Of a stretch of 64,000 nucleotides of DNA, positions 35,680 through 45,918 are shown piece by piece. Source of the stretch: Achromobacter sp. B7 (GTDB lineage: Bacteria; Pseudomonadota; Gammaproteobacteria; Burkholderiales; Burkholderiaceae_B). Position 1 is the stretch's first letter. Each line of letters begins with the position of its first letter. The stretch spans positions 1,984,001-2,048,000 of the forward strand of contig NZ_CP032084.1 in NCBI RefSeq assembly GCF_003600685.1, read 5' to 3'. The notes under the pieces are model-generated. The model was not told the DNA's origin and did not search any database. It worked only from the letters and a program-made list of their open reading frames with translations. The position numbers and the translations under genes are program-made.

Positions 35680-37212
35680 TTGACGCTTGCCGTACTTGCC
35701 AGCCGCGCGCTCAGTGGCATGCACGCGCACGCTGTTCGGGTCGAGACCCATTTGGGCCCCGGCCTGCCCAGCTTCAACGTCGTGGGGCTTGCGGACACCG
35801 AAGTGCGCGAAAGCCGTGAACGCGTGCGTGCCGCGATATTGAACAGCGGGTTTGATTTCCCGCCCGGCCGCATCACTGTCAATTTGTCGCCGGCCGACAT
35901 CCCCAAGGAATCAGGTCGCTTTGATCTGCCTATCGCGTTAGGCCTGCTGCTGGCTTCCGGTCAGCTATCCGCGCCCGTTGCGGGCCAAGGGGAGGGGCAG
36001 CCAAGGGGGCCTGATCCCTCTTTGGTTGATCTGGTGTTCGCCGGCGAACTATCCCTGACCGGCGCGCTGGTGCCCGTTGCCGCACCCTTGGTTATTGCCT
36101 TGAGCGTGGCGCGGGATGCACCCGGCGCCACGCTGATACTGCCGGCGGGCAGCGCTGAAGAGGCCGCATGGGTGCCGGACCTGCGCGTTTTGTCCGCGCG
36201 CAGCCTGGCCGATGTCGCTGCGCATGCGGCCGGCTCGCATCGCCTTGCCGATGCCGTCCCCAAGGCATGGCCACAGGCGCCACCCGGGCCGTGCCTGTCG
36301 GATGTCCGGGGGCAGGCGGGTGCAAGGCGGGCGCTGGAAGTGGCGGCGGCGGGCGGCCATAGCCTGCTGATGGTGGGTCCGCCGGGCGCCGGCAAAAGCA
36401 TGCTGGCGTCGCGTTTGCCGGGCTTGCTGCCGCCGCTGGATCGATCTCAGGCGTTGGAAGCGGCCGCCGTCTCCGCCTTGGCGGGCTTGCCGCAAACGTT
36501 GATGGGCCAGCCGCCGTTTCGCGCACCACACCATTCCGCCTCGGTCGCCGCCTTGGTGGGCGGGGGCAGCCGGCCCCGCCCCGGCGAGATCAGCCTGGCG
36601 CACAATGGCGTGCTGTTCCTGGACGAACTGCCCGAGTACAGTCGGCGCACGCTGGAAGCCTTGCGCGAGCCCTTGGAGGCGGGCAGGGTGGTTATCGCCC
36701 GGGCGTTACACGCGGCGCAATTTCCGGCGCGTTTTCAATTGATCGCGGCAATGAATCCCTGCCCGTGCGGATGGCGCGGGCACCCGGTGCGGGCCTGTGT
36801 ATGCAAACCGGACCAGATTGCGCGCTATGTGGGCAAGATATCGGGGCCACTACTGGATCGGATCGACCTGCACGTGGCACTGCCACCCTCTGACCCCGAA
36901 TCAATGGCGGGCCCGCCTGGCGAAGCCTCCGGGCACGTGCTTGAACGGGTCACGCGCTGCCGACAGCGGCAGCACGACCGTCAGGGCAAGCTGAACGCTG
37001 CGTTGAGCGGCGCCGAGCTGGATCAGCACTGTGTGATGCAGGCGGATGCGCAGGCGCTACTCTTTCAGGCCATGCGGCGTTTGTCGGGTTCCGGGCGGGC
37101 GCTGCACCGGGCGCTGCGCGTTGCCCGCACGATCGCCGATCTTGAAGGGGCCGACGCGCTGGCTGCCAGTCATGTTGCCCAGGCGGTTCAGTACCGCCGG
37201 CCGGGTTTGTAG
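35680..37212 (+). CDS. comM: YifB/ComM family AAA+ ATPase (Mg chelatase-like), TTG start
   Basis: A 510-residue AAA+ protein. ComM acts as a hexameric helicase that promotes branch migration during natural transformation. The N-terminal domain (LAVLASRALSGMHAHAVRVE) and Walker A GPPGAGKS are followed by the Walker B region LFLDELPE and a Cys motif (PCPCGWRGHP...CVCKP). The TTG at 35680 has GGAG seven bases upstream and begins the conserved N terminus. The frame to 35455 crosses the terminator and repeats and was rejected. Confidence 0.92.
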   Translation: MTLAVLASRALSGMHAHAVRVETHLGPGLPSFNVVGLADTEVRESRERVRAAILNSGFDFPPGRITVNLSPADIPKESGRFDLPIALGLLLASGQLSAPVAGQGEGQPRGPDPSLVDLVFAGELSLTGALVPVAAPLVIALSVARDAPGATLILPAGSAEEAAWVPDLRVLSARSLADVAAHAAGSHRLADAVPKAWPQAPPGPCLSDVRGQAGARRALEVAAAGGHSLLMVGPPGAGKSMLASRLPGLLPPLDRSQALEAAAVSALAGLPQTLMGQPPFRAPHHSASVAALVGGGSRPRPGEISLAHNGVLFLDELPEYSRRTLEALREPLEAGRVVIARALHAAQFPARFQLIAAMNPCPCGWRGHPVRACVCKPDQIARYVGKISGPLLDRIDLHVALPPSDPESMAGPPGEASGHVLERVTRCRQRQHDRQGKLNAALSGAELDQHCVMQADAQALLFQAMRRLSGSGRALHRALRVARTIADLEGADALAASHVAQAVQYRRPGL

Positions 37213-37264
37213 GGTTCCTTGGAAGCCGGCTGTGCGTCCACCTGGGGTTTTTCCGCATTCCGGC

Positions 37265-37294
37265 TCGACAACACCCGGGAAATCACCATATAAT
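37265..37294 (+). promoter_or_regulatory. Sigma70 promoter of the rpmI-rplT-pheST block
   Basis: TCGACA (37265-37270), an 18-base spacer, and TATAAT (37289-37294). Five of six and six of six bases match consensus. Confidence 0.78.
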
Positions 37295-37343
37295 CAAAGG
37301 CTTTCCCGGATCTGGCGTGCTTTTTAGCGGCAGACGTTCCAGG

Positions 37344-37390
37344 AAAGAAGTAGCAGCAAAGAAGTAGCAGCAAAGAAGTAGCAGCAAAGA
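37344..37390 (+). repeat. 14-bp tandem repeat in the rpmI leader
   Basis: Three exact copies of AAAGAAGTAGCAGC (37344-37385) plus the first five bases of a fourth. Confidence 0.92.
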
Positions 37391-37457
37391 GATAAGCCAA
37401 GCTGGCCGCGCTGAAAATCAATAGGCGTTTGCCGGTAGTAGTACAGCAATGTCTCGG

Positions 37458-37498
37458 CAGCAGTACCCAGCAATACCTCAGCAATACCCAGCAGTACC
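37458..37498 (+). repeat. 10-bp tandem repeat in the rpmI leader
   Basis: Four copies of CAGCARTACC in the order G, A, A, G at the variable position, with one extra T between copies two and three. Confidence 0.9.
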
Positions 37499-37629
37499 CC
37501 CCAAGAAGTGGCAACAGGTTTACAAGTTTTGCCGTTGTGTCGGTACCAGCCTTCGGGCTGCCAGCCACCAGCGCCCAAGCACCTCGCGTCATGTCAAATC
37601 AACAACGAGTTTAAGTTTAGGGAATCATC

Positions 37630-37827
37630 ATGCCCAAGATGAAAACCAAGAAAAGCGCCTCCAAGCGCTTTAAGGTTCGCGGCAGCGGCTCCATCAAGCG
37701 CGGTCAGGCGTTCAAGCGCCACATTCTGACCAAGAAGACCACGAAGGCCAAGCGTCAATTGCGCGGCTCGACGGCCGTTCATGAATCCAACGTGGCCTCC
37801 GTCAAGGCCATGATGCCTTTCGCTTGA
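37630..37827 (+). CDS. rpmI: 50S ribosomal protein L35
   Basis: A 65-residue basic ribosomal protein with the family start [26 protein letters not shown] precedes the ATG. It is followed 15 bases later by rplT, the conserved pair. In E. coli this pair follows infC; here infC is about 9 kb upstream. Confidence 0.97.
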   Translation: MPKMKTKKSASKRFKVRGSGSIKRGQAFKRHILTKKTTKAKRQLRGSTAVHESNVASVKAMMPFA

Positions 37828-37842
37828 TAAGGGAGACTTAAT

Positions 37843-38202
37843 ATGCCTCGCGTCAAACGCGGCGTAACTGCCCGCGCACGTCACAAAAAAGTCATTGCCG
37901 CCGCCAAGGGTTACCGTGGCCGCCGCGGTAATGTGTTCCGTATTGCCAAGCAAGCAGTCATGCGCGCTGGCCAATACGCCTACCGCGACCGTCGTAACAA
38001 GAAGCGCACGTTCCGTGCTCTGTGGATCACGCGTATCAACGCTGCTGTCCGCGAACATGGCGTCAGCTACAGCGTGTTCATCGCTGGTCTGAAGAAGGCT
38101 TCGATTGAACTGGATCGTAAGGTCCTGGCCGATCTGGCCGTGCGCGACAAGGCCGGCTTTGCCGCCATCGTGCAGCAAGCCAAGGCTGCCTTGGCTGCCT
38201 GA
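37843..38202 (+). CDS. rplT: 50S ribosomal protein L20
   Basis: A 119-residue 23S rRNA-binding protein needed early in 50S assembly. Its start [19 protein letters not shown] and the block [30 protein letters not shown] are typical. In E. coli and Bacillus L20 also represses its own operon by binding the leader mRNA; the long leader here would be the place for this. Confidence 0.97.
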   Translation: MPRVKRGVTARARHKKVIAAAKGYRGRRGNVFRIAKQAVMRAGQYAYRDRRNKKRTFRALWITRINAAVREHGVSYSVFIAGLKKASIELDRKVLADLAVRDKAGFAAIVQQAKAALAA

Positions 38203-38231
38203 TCGCGCGCTTTAACTCATCGCGCATCGCT

Positions 38232-38266
38232 GCAAACGGGGCTGTAATAGCCCCGTTTGCGTTTTG
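38232..38266 (+). terminator. Hairpin between rplT and pheS, possible partial terminator
   Basis: GCAAACGGGGCT pairs perfectly with AGCCCCGTTTGC around GTAAT (12 bp). The T tract is short (GTTTTG), so read-through into pheST is likely. Confidence 0.6.
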
Positions 38267-38279
38267 AAGGCTGGATTTC

Positions 38280-39302
38280 ATGACTCTATTGGTTGACGAC
38301 CTGGTCTCCCAGGCGCAAGAACGGTTCGCCGCGGCTACGGATGCCGCCGCGCTCGAGAACGCAAAGGCTCGATTCCTGGGTAAGGAAGGCGCACTGACGG
38401 TGCTGCTCAAGGGTCTGGGCAAGCTCGATCCCGAGCAGAAGCGCGAGATGGGCGCCCGTATCAATCAGGCCAAGCAACAAGTCGAAGAGCTCCTGAATTC
38501 GCGCCGCGCTGCATTGGCGCAGGCGGAACTGGACGCCCGACTGGCTTCTGAAACCATTGACGTCACCCTGCCGGGCCGCGGTCGCGCGCCGGGGGGCATC
38601 CATCCGGTGATCCGGACCTGGGAACGTGTGGAAGCTATCTTCCGTTCCATTGGCTTCGACGTGGCCGACGGCCCCGAAGTGGAAAACGACTGGACCAATT
38701 TCACCGCATTGAACAACCCGCTGGACCATCCGGCGCGTTCCATGCAGGACACGTTCTACGTCGACATGAACGACGCCGACGGCCTGCCGCTGCTGCTGCG
38801 CACGCACACCAGCCCCATGCAGGTGCGTTATGCCCGCATGCACAAGCCGCCCATCAAGGTGATTGCACCCGGGCGCACCTATCGCGTCGACAGCGACGCC
38901 ACGCACTCGCCCATGTTCCACCAAGTGGAAGGGCTCTGGATCGCCGAGGACATCTCGTTTGCCGACCTGAAGGGCGTGTACACCGATTTCCTGCGTTGCT
39001 TCTTTGAAAGCGATGATCTTGTCGTGCGCTTCCGCCCGTCGTTCTTCCCGTTCACGGAGCCGTCCGCCGAAATCGACATGATGTTCACCTCGGGTCCCAA
39101 CCGTGGTCGCTGGCTGGAAATTTCCGGCTCGGGCCAGGTGCACCCCGAAGTGGTGCGCAACTTCGGCCTTGATCCCGAGCGCTACATCGGCTTTGCCTTT
39201 GGTTCCGGCCTTGAGCGCCTGACGATGTTGCGCTACGGCGTCAACGACCTGCGCCAGTTCTACGAAGGCGATTTGCGCTTCTTGCGCCAGTTCAACGAAT
39301 AA
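38280..39302 (+). CDS. pheS: Phenylalanyl-tRNA synthetase alpha subunit
   Basis: The 340-residue catalytic subunit of the alpha2-beta2 enzyme. It has an N-terminal coiled-coil arm for tRNA-Phe (residues about 1-85) and a class II core with [35 protein letters not shown] and the motif 3 region [17 protein letters not shown]. pheT follows 13 bases later. Confidence 0.97.
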   Translation: MTLLVDDLVSQAQERFAAATDAAALENAKARFLGKEGALTVLLKGLGKLDPEQKREMGARINQAKQQVEELLNSRRAALAQAELDARLASETIDVTLPGRGRAPGGIHPVIRTWERVEAIFRSIGFDVADGPEVENDWTNFTALNNPLDHPARSMQDTFYVDMNDADGLPLLLRTHTSPMQVRYARMHKPPIKVIAPGRTYRVDSDATHSPMFHQVEGLWIAEDISFADLKGVYTDFLRCFFESDDLVVRFRPSFFPFTEPSAEIDMMFTSGPNRGRWLEISGSGQVHPEVVRNFGLDPERYIGFAFGSGLERLTMLRYGVNDLRQFYEGDLRFLRQFNE

Positions 39303-39315
39303 CAGACGGCTGATC

Positions 39316-41733
39316 ATGCAATTTCCCGAATCCTGGCTGCGTACGCTGGTCAACCCTCCCATCGCAACCGACGAACTCGCGCACCGCCTCACCATGGCCG
39401 GCCTGGAAGTCGAAGAGACGGCGCCTGCCGCACCGGCCTTTAGTGGCGTTGTCGTGGGTCACATCGTCGATATCGCTCCGCATCCCGACGCCGACAAGCT
39501 GCGCGTGTGCCAAGTGGACGATGGCTCCGGCGAACGCCTGCAAATCGTGTGCGGCGCACCGAACGCGGCGGCCGGCCTGAAGGTGCCATTGGCACGCGTG
39601 GGCGCTGAACTGCCTGGCGGCATGAAGATCGGCGTAGCAAAAATGCGCGGCGTCCAATCGTCGGGCATGTTGTGCTCGGCCCGCGAACTGGGCTTGTCGC
39701 AAGACCACGCAGGCTTGTTGGAACTGCCCGCCGACATGGTGCCCGGTCAGTCCATCCGCGAAGCGCTGGACCTGGACGACACGCTCTTCACGCTCAAGCT
39801 CACGCCTAACCGCGCCGACTGCCTGTCGATACTTGGCGTGGCGCGCGAAGTGGCTGCGCTGACGGGCGCACCGTTGTCGGTGCCCACGGCCGTTGCCGTG
39901 CCCGTGCAGCTTGAAGATCGTCTGCCCGTCAAGATCGAAGCCCCCGACCTGTGTGGCCGTTTTGCCGGCCGCGTTATTCGTGGCGTGAATGCTCGCGCCG
40001 CAACGCCAGACTGGATGAAGACGCGCCTTGAGCGCGCCGGCCAGCGTTCGTTGTCGGCATTGGTCGACATCTCGAACTACGTCATGCTTGAGTTGGGCCG
40101 CCCGTCGCACGTGTTCGATCTGGACAAGATCGGTGGCGATATCTCCGTGCGCTGGGCGCGCGAAGGCGAGACGCTGGAACTGCTGAACGGCCAGACCATC
40201 ACGCTGGATCCGAAGGTCGGCGTGGTGGTGGCCGGCGACCAGGTGGAAAGCCTGGCCGGCATCATGGGTGGTGAAGCCACGTCCGTGACGCTGGACACGC
40301 AGAACGTCTATCTGGAAGCCGCGTTCTGGTGGCCGCAGGCCATTGCGGGTCGCGCGCGCCGCTACAAGTTCAGCTCGGAAGCCAGCCATCGCTTCGAGCG
40401 CGGCGTGGACTACGCCAGCATTCCCGAACACATCGAATTCATTACGCGCTTGATCGTCGACATCTGCGGCGGCCAGGTCGGCCCGGTGGATGACCAGATC
40501 GTCAACCTGCCTACGCGCGCGCCGGTCCGCATGCGCCTGGCGCGCTGCCATCGCGTGCTTGGCGTGCCCGTCACGCAAGAGCAGGTCGCCAAGATTTTCG
40601 CCAGCCTGGGTCTGGAATTCACGGTCGAAGGCGATGACTTCATCGTCAGCCCGCCGTCGTACCGCTTCGACCTTGAAATCGAAGAAGACCTGATCGAGGA
40701 AGTGGCTCGCATCTACGGCTTCGAGAGCATTCCCGATGTGCCGCCGATGGCGCGCGCCAAGATGTTCTCGCAGCCCGAAGTGCATCGTGGCGCGCATGCG
40801 CTGCGTCGCCTGACGGCCGCCCAGGATTACCAGGAAGTCGTGAACTACAGCTTCGTTGAAGCCGATTGGGAACGCGACTACGCCGGCAACGACACGCCGG
40901 TTCGCCTGGTGAATCCTATTGCCAGCCATTTGTCGGTCATGCGTTCCAGCCTGATTGGTGGCTTGGTCGCCAACATCCGCCACAACGCCAACCGCAAGCA
41001 GTCGCGCGTTCGCGTGTTCGAACTGGGTCGCGTCTTCATGCGCGACGCCAGCGCACAAGATGGTCCGCTGGAAGTTGCGGGTGTGCGCCAACCGATGCGC
41101 TTGTCGGGCGCTGCCTGGGGCCCGGCCGTTGAAGAGCAGTGGGGCGTGGCCACGCGCCAAGTCGATTTCTTTGACGTGAAGATGGACGTCGAGGCATTGT
41201 TTGGCGCCCGCGGTCGTCGTCTGCGATTCGAAGCTGCGTCGCATCCCGCGCTGCATCCGGGCCGCAGCGCCCGCATCGAGCTCGATGGCAAGCAAGTGGG
41301 CTGGGTCGGCGAACTGCACCCGCGCTGGGCGCAGCAGGCAGACTTGGCGCACGCGCCCGTCGTGTTCGAACTTGACGTTCAAGCCTTGTCCGAAGGCGAG
41401 TTGCCTCAAGTGCGCGAGCTCTCGCGCCAGCCCGTGGTCGTGCGCGACCTGGCGCTGTGGGTGGACGCTTCGGTGTCCACGCAATCGATGCTGGACACGG
41501 TGTTTGCCGCGGTCAAGGCGGATGCGCAACTGGCAGTTGTGCAGGACGCGCGCGTGTTTGACGTGTGGCGCGAGAAGGCCCATGGCAGCGAGCCCGTCAC
41601 GGAGAAAAGCCTTGCTTTCCGTTTCTGGCTACAGGACACTGAGGTCACCCTGGACGAAGCCCGTGTGGCGGATTGCCTGTCCCGCATCAAGGATGCATTG
41701 GTCGGCGCCCACGGCGCGCGCCAGCGTACATGA
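39316..41733 (+). CDS. pheT: Phenylalanyl-tRNA synthetase beta subunit
   Basis: An 805-residue subunit with an EMAP-like tRNA-binding domain (residues about 40-150), B3/B4 editing region, B5 domains, a class II-like core and a C-terminal FDX-ACB anticodon-binding domain ([21 protein letters not shown]). It edits mis-charged Tyr and binds tRNA-Phe. ihfA starts three bases after its stop, indicating co-transcription. Confidence 0.97.
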   Translation: MQFPESWLRTLVNPPIATDELAHRLTMAGLEVEETAPAAPAFSGVVVGHIVDIAPHPDADKLRVCQVDDGSGERLQIVCGAPNAAAGLKVPLARVGAELPGGMKIGVAKMRGVQSSGMLCSARELGLSQDHAGLLELPADMVPGQSIREALDLDDTLFTLKLTPNRADCLSILGVAREVAALTGAPLSVPTAVAVPVQLEDRLPVKIEAPDLCGRFAGRVIRGVNARAATPDWMKTRLERAGQRSLSALVDISNYVMLELGRPSHVFDLDKIGGDISVRWAREGETLELLNGQTITLDPKVGVVVAGDQVESLAGIMGGEATSVTLDTQNVYLEAAFWWPQAIAGRARRYKFSSEASHRFERGVDYASIPEHIEFITRLIVDICGGQVGPVDDQIVNLPTRAPVRMRLARCHRVLGVPVTQEQVAKIFASLGLEFTVEGDDFIVSPPSYRFDLEIEEDLIEEVARIYGFESIPDVPPMARAKMFSQPEVHRGAHALRRLTAAQDYQEVVNYSFVEADWERDYAGNDTPVRLVNPIASHLSVMRSSLIGGLVANIRHNANRKQSRVRVFELGRVFMRDASAQDGPLEVAGVRQPMRLSGAAWGPAVEEQWGVATRQVDFFDVKMDVEALFGARGRRLRFEAASHPALHPGRSARIELDGKQVGWVGELHPRWAQQADLAHAPVVFELDVQALSEGELPQVRELSRQPVVVRDLALWVDASVSTQSMLDTVFAAVKADAQLAVVQDARVFDVWREKAHGSEPVTEKSLAFRFWLQDTEVTLDEARVADCLSRIKDALVGAHGARQRT

Positions 41734-41736
41734 ACC

Positions 41737-42078
41737 ATGGGGAACAGTATGCTTGCTGCCGAGCCACGCACCCTGACCAAGGCTGAGCTTGCCGAACTGC
41801 TCTTCGAGCGGGTCGGCTTGAACAAGCGCGAGGCCAAGGACATCGTCGATACCTTCTTCGAAGAAATCCGTGACGCCTTGGCTCGCGGTGATTCCGTGAA
41901 GCTTTCGGGTTTCGGCAATTTCCAGGTGCGCGACAAGCCGCCACGACCTGGCCGCAATCCCAAAACCGGCGAGACCATTCCCATCGCCGCACGCCGCGTG
42001 GTCACGTTCCACGCGAGTCAGAAACTCAAGAGCGTGGTAGAGCAGGCGACCCCTGCTGCACCCGACGCCGCGGAGTGA
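41737..42078 (+). CDS. ihfA: Integration host factor alpha subunit
   Basis: A 113-residue DNA-bending protein that pairs with IhfB. The family blocks [26 protein letters not shown] and [22 protein letters not shown] (the DNA-inserting arm) are intact. The start may be 41737 (MGNSML) or 41749 (MLAAEP), which has a GGGGAA site. Position after pheT is conserved in proteobacteria. Confidence 0.95.
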   Translation: MGNSMLAAEPRTLTKAELAELLFERVGLNKREAKDIVDTFFEEIRDALARGDSVKLSGFGNFQVRDKPPRPGRNPKTGETIPIAARRVVTFHASQKLKSVVEQATPAAPDAAE

Positions 42079-42136
42079 TACGCTTTGTCGGTAATTGTTA
42101 TCGGCACCCAGCTTACTCGCGGCATAAAATTCGCTT

Positions 42137-42580
42137 ATGACACGTACTGAATCCACCGTTACCCTGCCGCCCATTCCCGCCAAGCGTTACTTCACCATTG
42201 GTGAAGTCAGCGAGCTGTGTGGCGTCAAGCCTCACGTCTTGCGGTACTGGGAACAGGAATTCACCCAGCTCAAGCCGGTCAAGCGGCGCGGCAACCGCCG
42301 CTACTATCAGCATCACGAAGTGCTGCTGATTCGCCGCATCCGTTCCTTGCTGTATGAACAAGGCTTCACGATCAGCGGTGCACGCAATCGCCTGGGCGAT
42401 GCGCGCGATATGCCGCACGATCAAGACGCCGCCGTTCGCTTGTCGGGCGCCGAAATGCAAGGCCTGCGCAACGAGCTTGCCAGCGTCTCGACGATGTTGG
42501 CAGACGCCTTGGGCCTGCCCGCCAACGTGACCAACGTGGCCGCCAGCGCAAGCAGCGGCACCGTCAGCACGGTGGCATAA
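42137..42580 (+). CDS. MerR-family transcriptional regulator
   Basis: A 147-residue protein. The winged helix-turn-helix (YFTIGEVSELCGVKPHVLRYWEQEFTQLKP) is followed by a basic wing and a short helix; no metal-binding Cys set is seen in the C terminus. This MerR-like gene directly after ihfA is a conserved betaproteobacterial neighbour of unknown target. Confidence 0.9.
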   Translation: MTRTESTVTLPPIPAKRYFTIGEVSELCGVKPHVLRYWEQEFTQLKPVKRRGNRRYYQHHEVLLIRRIRSLLYEQGFTISGARNRLGDARDMPHDQDAAVRLSGAEMQGLRNELASVSTMLADALGLPANVTNVAASASSGTVSTVA

Positions 42581-42773
42581 GTCGGTTGGCCTCATCCGCG
42601 CCAACCCGCATTTGATAGAAAGCGTTATCCGCAACGCGCGTCGCTGATCCGCTTCGCGCGCGGCAACAAGCAGTGCATTGCGCTTCATGCGCCGTCTGAT
42701 AGATAGCTAGTGCAGACGACGAACATGAAGCGCAAATTTTTTTGAGTATTCAGCACTTTTTTTGCACCAATGC

Positions 42774-42802
42774 GTGCAAACTTATTTTTGTTCTGCTATA
42801 CT
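42774..42802 (+). promoter_or_regulatory. Promoter of tRNA-Pro
   Basis: GTGCAA (42774-42779), a 17-base spacer and TATACT (42797-42802), ending 10 bases before the tRNA. Confidence 0.6.
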
Positions 42803-42810
42803 CTTTTTCT

Positions 42811-42889
<79 letters not shown>

Positions 42890-42897
42890 GAAGTTCC

Positions 42898-42933
42898 AAG
42901 GCCGTTAGTGAGAAATCACTAACGGCCTTTCTC
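42898..42933 (+). terminator. Terminator after tRNA-Pro
   Basis: AAGGCCGTTAGTGA pairs with TCACTAACGGCCTT around GAAA, followed by TCTCATTT. Confidence 0.82.
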
Positions 42934-43009
42934 ATTTCCGAATCAGGTTGGTTGCATCGATATCTGCACCTATCGCGCCGACATATACCCAGCACTCATC
43001 GCCCATTCA

Positions 43010-43414
43010 CTATCCTGCGCCCGCGCTCTCCGCCGTTTTCCCCGCGCGCATTTTTCTGCTGAAAACAACGCTTAGCGAATGATCCGCGGTGCGCACGAAC
43101 GTCACGTCGGCGGTGGGGCGTCCCACTGACATCCCAGCCATCATTGCCATCGCGGCAGTCCATACCAGTCCGATGATAGGTATCGACGAGATTGCGCTGT
43201 GATGCAAGCTTGGAAAGGGGTTCGACGGTCTATCCACCACGCGGCTTTTCAGGCCGGCCTGAGCCACCAATGCGCCCGCGCGTAGCAGGGTTGCTTCCAT
43301 GTCATGGACGTTTTCCATATAGAAGTTCTGCTTGTCGAAAAGCGCATTCGAAAGCAGCTGTGCAAACTGCGCTTCGCTGATTTGGTTCATGAAGTAGGTG
43401 CGGGCGAAGGGCAT
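43010..43414 (-). CDS. Hypothetical protein
   Basis: A 134-residue protein with no domain I recognise. A hydrophobic segment (residues about 76-97, AISSIPIIGLVWTAAMAMMAGM) could be one membrane helix or a buried strand pair. The C terminus is basic, then small and polar. The start could also be the Met at 43390. Neighbours give no functional hint. Confidence 0.5.
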   Translation of the reverse strand: MPFARTYFMNQISEAQFAQLLSNALFDKQNFYMENVHDMEATLLRAGALVAQAGLKSRVVDRPSNPFPSLHHSAISSIPIIGLVWTAAMAMMAGMSVGRPTADVTFVRTADHSLSVVFSRKMRAGKTAESAGAG

Positions 43415-43576
43415 AGGGGCATCCCGTTTTTGATATCAGCCTTATGGCAGCTTAGCCGAACGGCATCATGGCCGAACAGCATGCTGGCAGGAAAAAATGC
43501 GCAGCAGCCCCCACATATTCTGTTCATCAATGTGCTGGTATAACTAGCGTCCCGACTTCGTTCGCAAAGGGTTCCC

Positions 43577-44359
43577 GTGGCTCGCAAACTCGCTGGTAGG
43601 CGTCTTATCGCGTTGACCTTCAATGCCATTGGTCAATACGGCAGGAACATGGTGGCTGCGGCGCCATGGTCCTTGTGCGTGTTTTTTCTATCGCTTCCTT
43701 TTGCATTGCTGGCGTCCAAGTCTGTGGGCGCGATCCAATTTGTGTTCCTGCTGCTGGCGTTGATCAATTTGCTGGCATTGGCACGTATGACGTTCGCATG
43801 GATGGATGTCGTCGCGAGTAGGGACGTCGTGATCGAACAGCCGAAGCTTGCGGCCAATGCCGAGGCAAAGCACTTGGCGCTGCTGGTTCTATTCGTCGTC
43901 GTGGCGGGCGCGGTGTTGCGTGCGTCCGCCGACATTCCGCTGTGGCTCTACTTCGCGCTGAATAGCGGTGGCGACGCAAAGTTCTTTGTCGCGTTGTTCA
44001 GCCTGCTTGGTCTGATCTGGGTGCCAACGATATACGCCGGCGCGGTCTATGTGCCGAGCCAGCCGCGCGCCGCGTCATCAGGCGAATACGGATTCAAGGA
44101 GGTGCGCCAAAGCATGATCTTTCGGCGCTGGCCGTTGGCCATTGTGTTGTTTGGCCTTGTCGTGTCGGCGGGCGTCACGAAGACCTTGGTCGTCGACGTT
44201 GCGCGCCGCGTTACCTTGTCCGGCACCGCTTATGGCCTGCTCGGCATGCTGATCTGCACGGCCATGATGGTCATAGCGGCGGTGATGGCCGCGGTCGCCT
44301 ATCGCGAATCCTCACGCGGCAGCGAGGAGAAGATCGGCGGCGCGGCCGTGGTGGCTTAA
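43577..44359 (+). CDS. Hypothetical multi-pass membrane protein
   Basis: A 260-residue protein starting at GTG, with about six predicted helices (for example SLCVFFLSLPFALLA, IQFVFLLLALINLLALARM, LALLVLFVVVAGAVL). There is no recognised transporter motif. Its stop overlaps the stop of the leftward gene at 44356, so the two are convergent. Confidence 0.6.
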   Translation: MARKLAGRRLIALTFNAIGQYGRNMVAAAPWSLCVFFLSLPFALLASKSVGAIQFVFLLLALINLLALARMTFAWMDVVASRDVVIEQPKLAANAEAKHLALLVLFVVVAGAVLRASADIPLWLYFALNSGGDAKFFVALFSLLGLIWVPTIYAGAVYVPSQPRAASSGEYGFKEVRQSMIFRRWPLAIVLFGLVVSAGVTKTLVVDVARRVTLSGTAYGLLGMLICTAMMVIAAVMAAVAYRESSRGSEEKIGGAAVVA

Positions 44360-44742
44360 CGCTTCTTACCCGCGCCACGCGGCATGGGCGGTAGTGGGGA
44401 GCCGACGTGTGAGGCCAGCCAGTGTTCGATCTTGTCGTCGCGGCGGGCGGCCCAGTCTTTGCCAATTTCCAGGACGAGCATGTTGCGGGTGTCGCCAAGG
44501 TCCGGGGCGTCCTTTGGCAACATGACGCGCCAGATTTCCGAGGCGACCATATCGGTGGTCAACAGCACGCCGATGCCTTTGGCGTCGATCCATAGCGGCG
44601 CTGCCCGATCGTCGACAAACTTCTTCAGGTTTTCCAGCTGCTTTTGCGCGAGTGACGCGTTGTCTTTTGATGCCGCGATCAGGACCAGGTATTGCCGGTG
44701 GCCGACTGCAGGTTCTTCGGCGTCGCCAAAGGGGTTTTCCAT
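44356..44742 (-). CDS. Hypothetical protein
   Basis: A 128-residue soluble protein with no domain I recognise. The Met at 44742 (MENPFGDAEEPAVGHRQYLV) has an AAGGAATG ribosome site. Longer frames upstream were rejected for lack of a site and unlike composition. The middle section alternates hydrophobic strands and acidic helices. The tail is basic (PRGAGKKR). Confidence 0.55.
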   Translation of the reverse strand: MENPFGDAEEPAVGHRQYLVLIAASKDNASLAQKQLENLKKFVDDRAAPLWIDAKGIGVLLTTDMVASEIWRVMLPKDAPDLGDTRNMLVLEIGKDWAARRDDKIEHWLASHVGSPLPPMPRGAGKKR

Positions 44743-44979
44743 GATGCATTCCTTGCAAAAGTAAACGCGTTCGGGTGCGCGATTGCGGCCCGGCGCGGTA
44801 GTGCGCGAACGCAATGGCGGCTTGGCGTGAGTGCCGCTGCGCGCGATTGCGATCCAGCACCACAGAGTACTCGACTCCGCCCCTGCTGTTATGGCGAAAA
44901 TCTCCGTCTTCTGTGCCTGTTGCAACGTGGCTGACCGCGCGCATACTCGTCGCCTTACCACCGCCAAAGAGAAGACCGC

Positions 44980-45894
44980 ATGCGCTACCGCTATGTCACT
45001 GCCGATGTGTTTACCGGCCAAACCTATTGTGGCAACCCATTGGCTGTCGTGTTGGACGCGCAGGGGCTGGATGGCGCGCAGATGCAGCGCATTGCGCGAG
45101 AGTTCAATTATTCGGAAACCAGTTTCGTGCTGCCACCCAAGGACGCCGGTAATACGGCCTGGGTTCGGATATTCACGCCTGATCGCGAGGTGCCGTTCGC
45201 GGGGCACCCCAACGTAGGCACCGCCGTGGTGCTGGCGCGCGAGATGGTCGCGGCGGGGCGCCCGATGCCGGACGCGTTTGTCTTCGAAGAAGAAGCAGGC
45301 TTGGTGCGCATTACGTTGCGCGCGGGCGCCAAGGGTGTGGAAAGCGTCGAGCTTCTGGCGCCGCAACCGCTGTCACGCGCCAGCGAAGTGTCGGCTGCGG
45401 ATCTGGCGCGTGCGTTGAAATTGAACCCCGAGGACGTGGACACGTCCGAGCATGCGCCGCAAGTCGTGTCGGTGGGTTTGATTTTTCTAGTGGCGCAGCT
45501 GGCCAGCCGCGATGCCTTGCGCCGCGCATCGCCGGATTCCCAGGGCTACGCCGCGTTGCTGCCGCTGGATGGCGCAAAGTCCATTTACGTCTACACCACC
45601 GATACCTCAAGCGACACGATTGATGCGCCCACCGATATCCAGGCGCGCATGTTCACCGGCCGCATGACGGAAGACCCCGCCACCGGTAGCGCGACGGCTG
45701 CTGTCACGGCGCTGCGCGCGGCGTTGCGGGACCAGGGCAAACTGACGTTGCGCGTGGGGCAGGGCGTCGACATGGGGCGGCCAAGCCTGCTGCTGGCCCA
45801 TGCCGAGCCGCGCACCGACGGCGTGTGGGCCGGGGTGGCGGGCCATGCCGTGGTGGTCATGGAAGGCACGTTGCCGGCGCCCGGCGCCCAGTAA
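44980..45894 (+). CDS. PhzF-family isomerase/epimerase-like protein
   Basis: A 304-residue protein with the diaminopimelate-epimerase-like double fold. The active-site Glu46 (FNYSETSFV) and the phosphate or carboxylate loop EDPATGSATAAV are intact, as is PFAGHPNVGTAVVL. PhzF itself isomerises a phenazine precursor; most homologues outside phenazine clusters have unknown substrates, and no phenazine genes are present here. Confidence 0.9.
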   Translation: MRYRYVTADVFTGQTYCGNPLAVVLDAQGLDGAQMQRIAREFNYSETSFVLPPKDAGNTAWVRIFTPDREVPFAGHPNVGTAVVLAREMVAAGRPMPDAFVFEEEAGLVRITLRAGAKGVESVELLAPQPLSRASEVSAADLARALKLNPEDVDTSEHAPQVVSVGLIFLVAQLASRDALRRASPDSQGYAALLPLDGAKSIYVYTTDTSSDTIDAPTDIQARMFTGRMTEDPATGSATAAVTALRAALRDQGKLTLRVGQGVDMGRPSLLLAHAEPRTDGVWAGVAGHAVVVMEGTLPAPGAQ

Positions 45895-45918
45895 GCCGGC
45901 ATTCACAGTAAGCCGGTA

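Larger units (their letters stand above)
37213..37629. other. rpmI leader region
   Basis: About 330 transcribed bases precede rpmI. The stretch holds the promoter and two short tandem arrays, described separately. No leader peptide with a meaningful codon bias was seen. Confidence 0.6.

Noticed and set aside
37188..37592. Leftward ORF with Leu/Tyr/Cys-rich repeats over the rpmI leader
   Set aside because: The repeats in the protein simply reflect the DNA minisatellites; no ribosome site, and it overlaps a strong rightward promoter.
39292..41583. 763-codon leftward ORF opposite pheT
   Set aside because: Shadow of pheT with no domain and no ribosome site.
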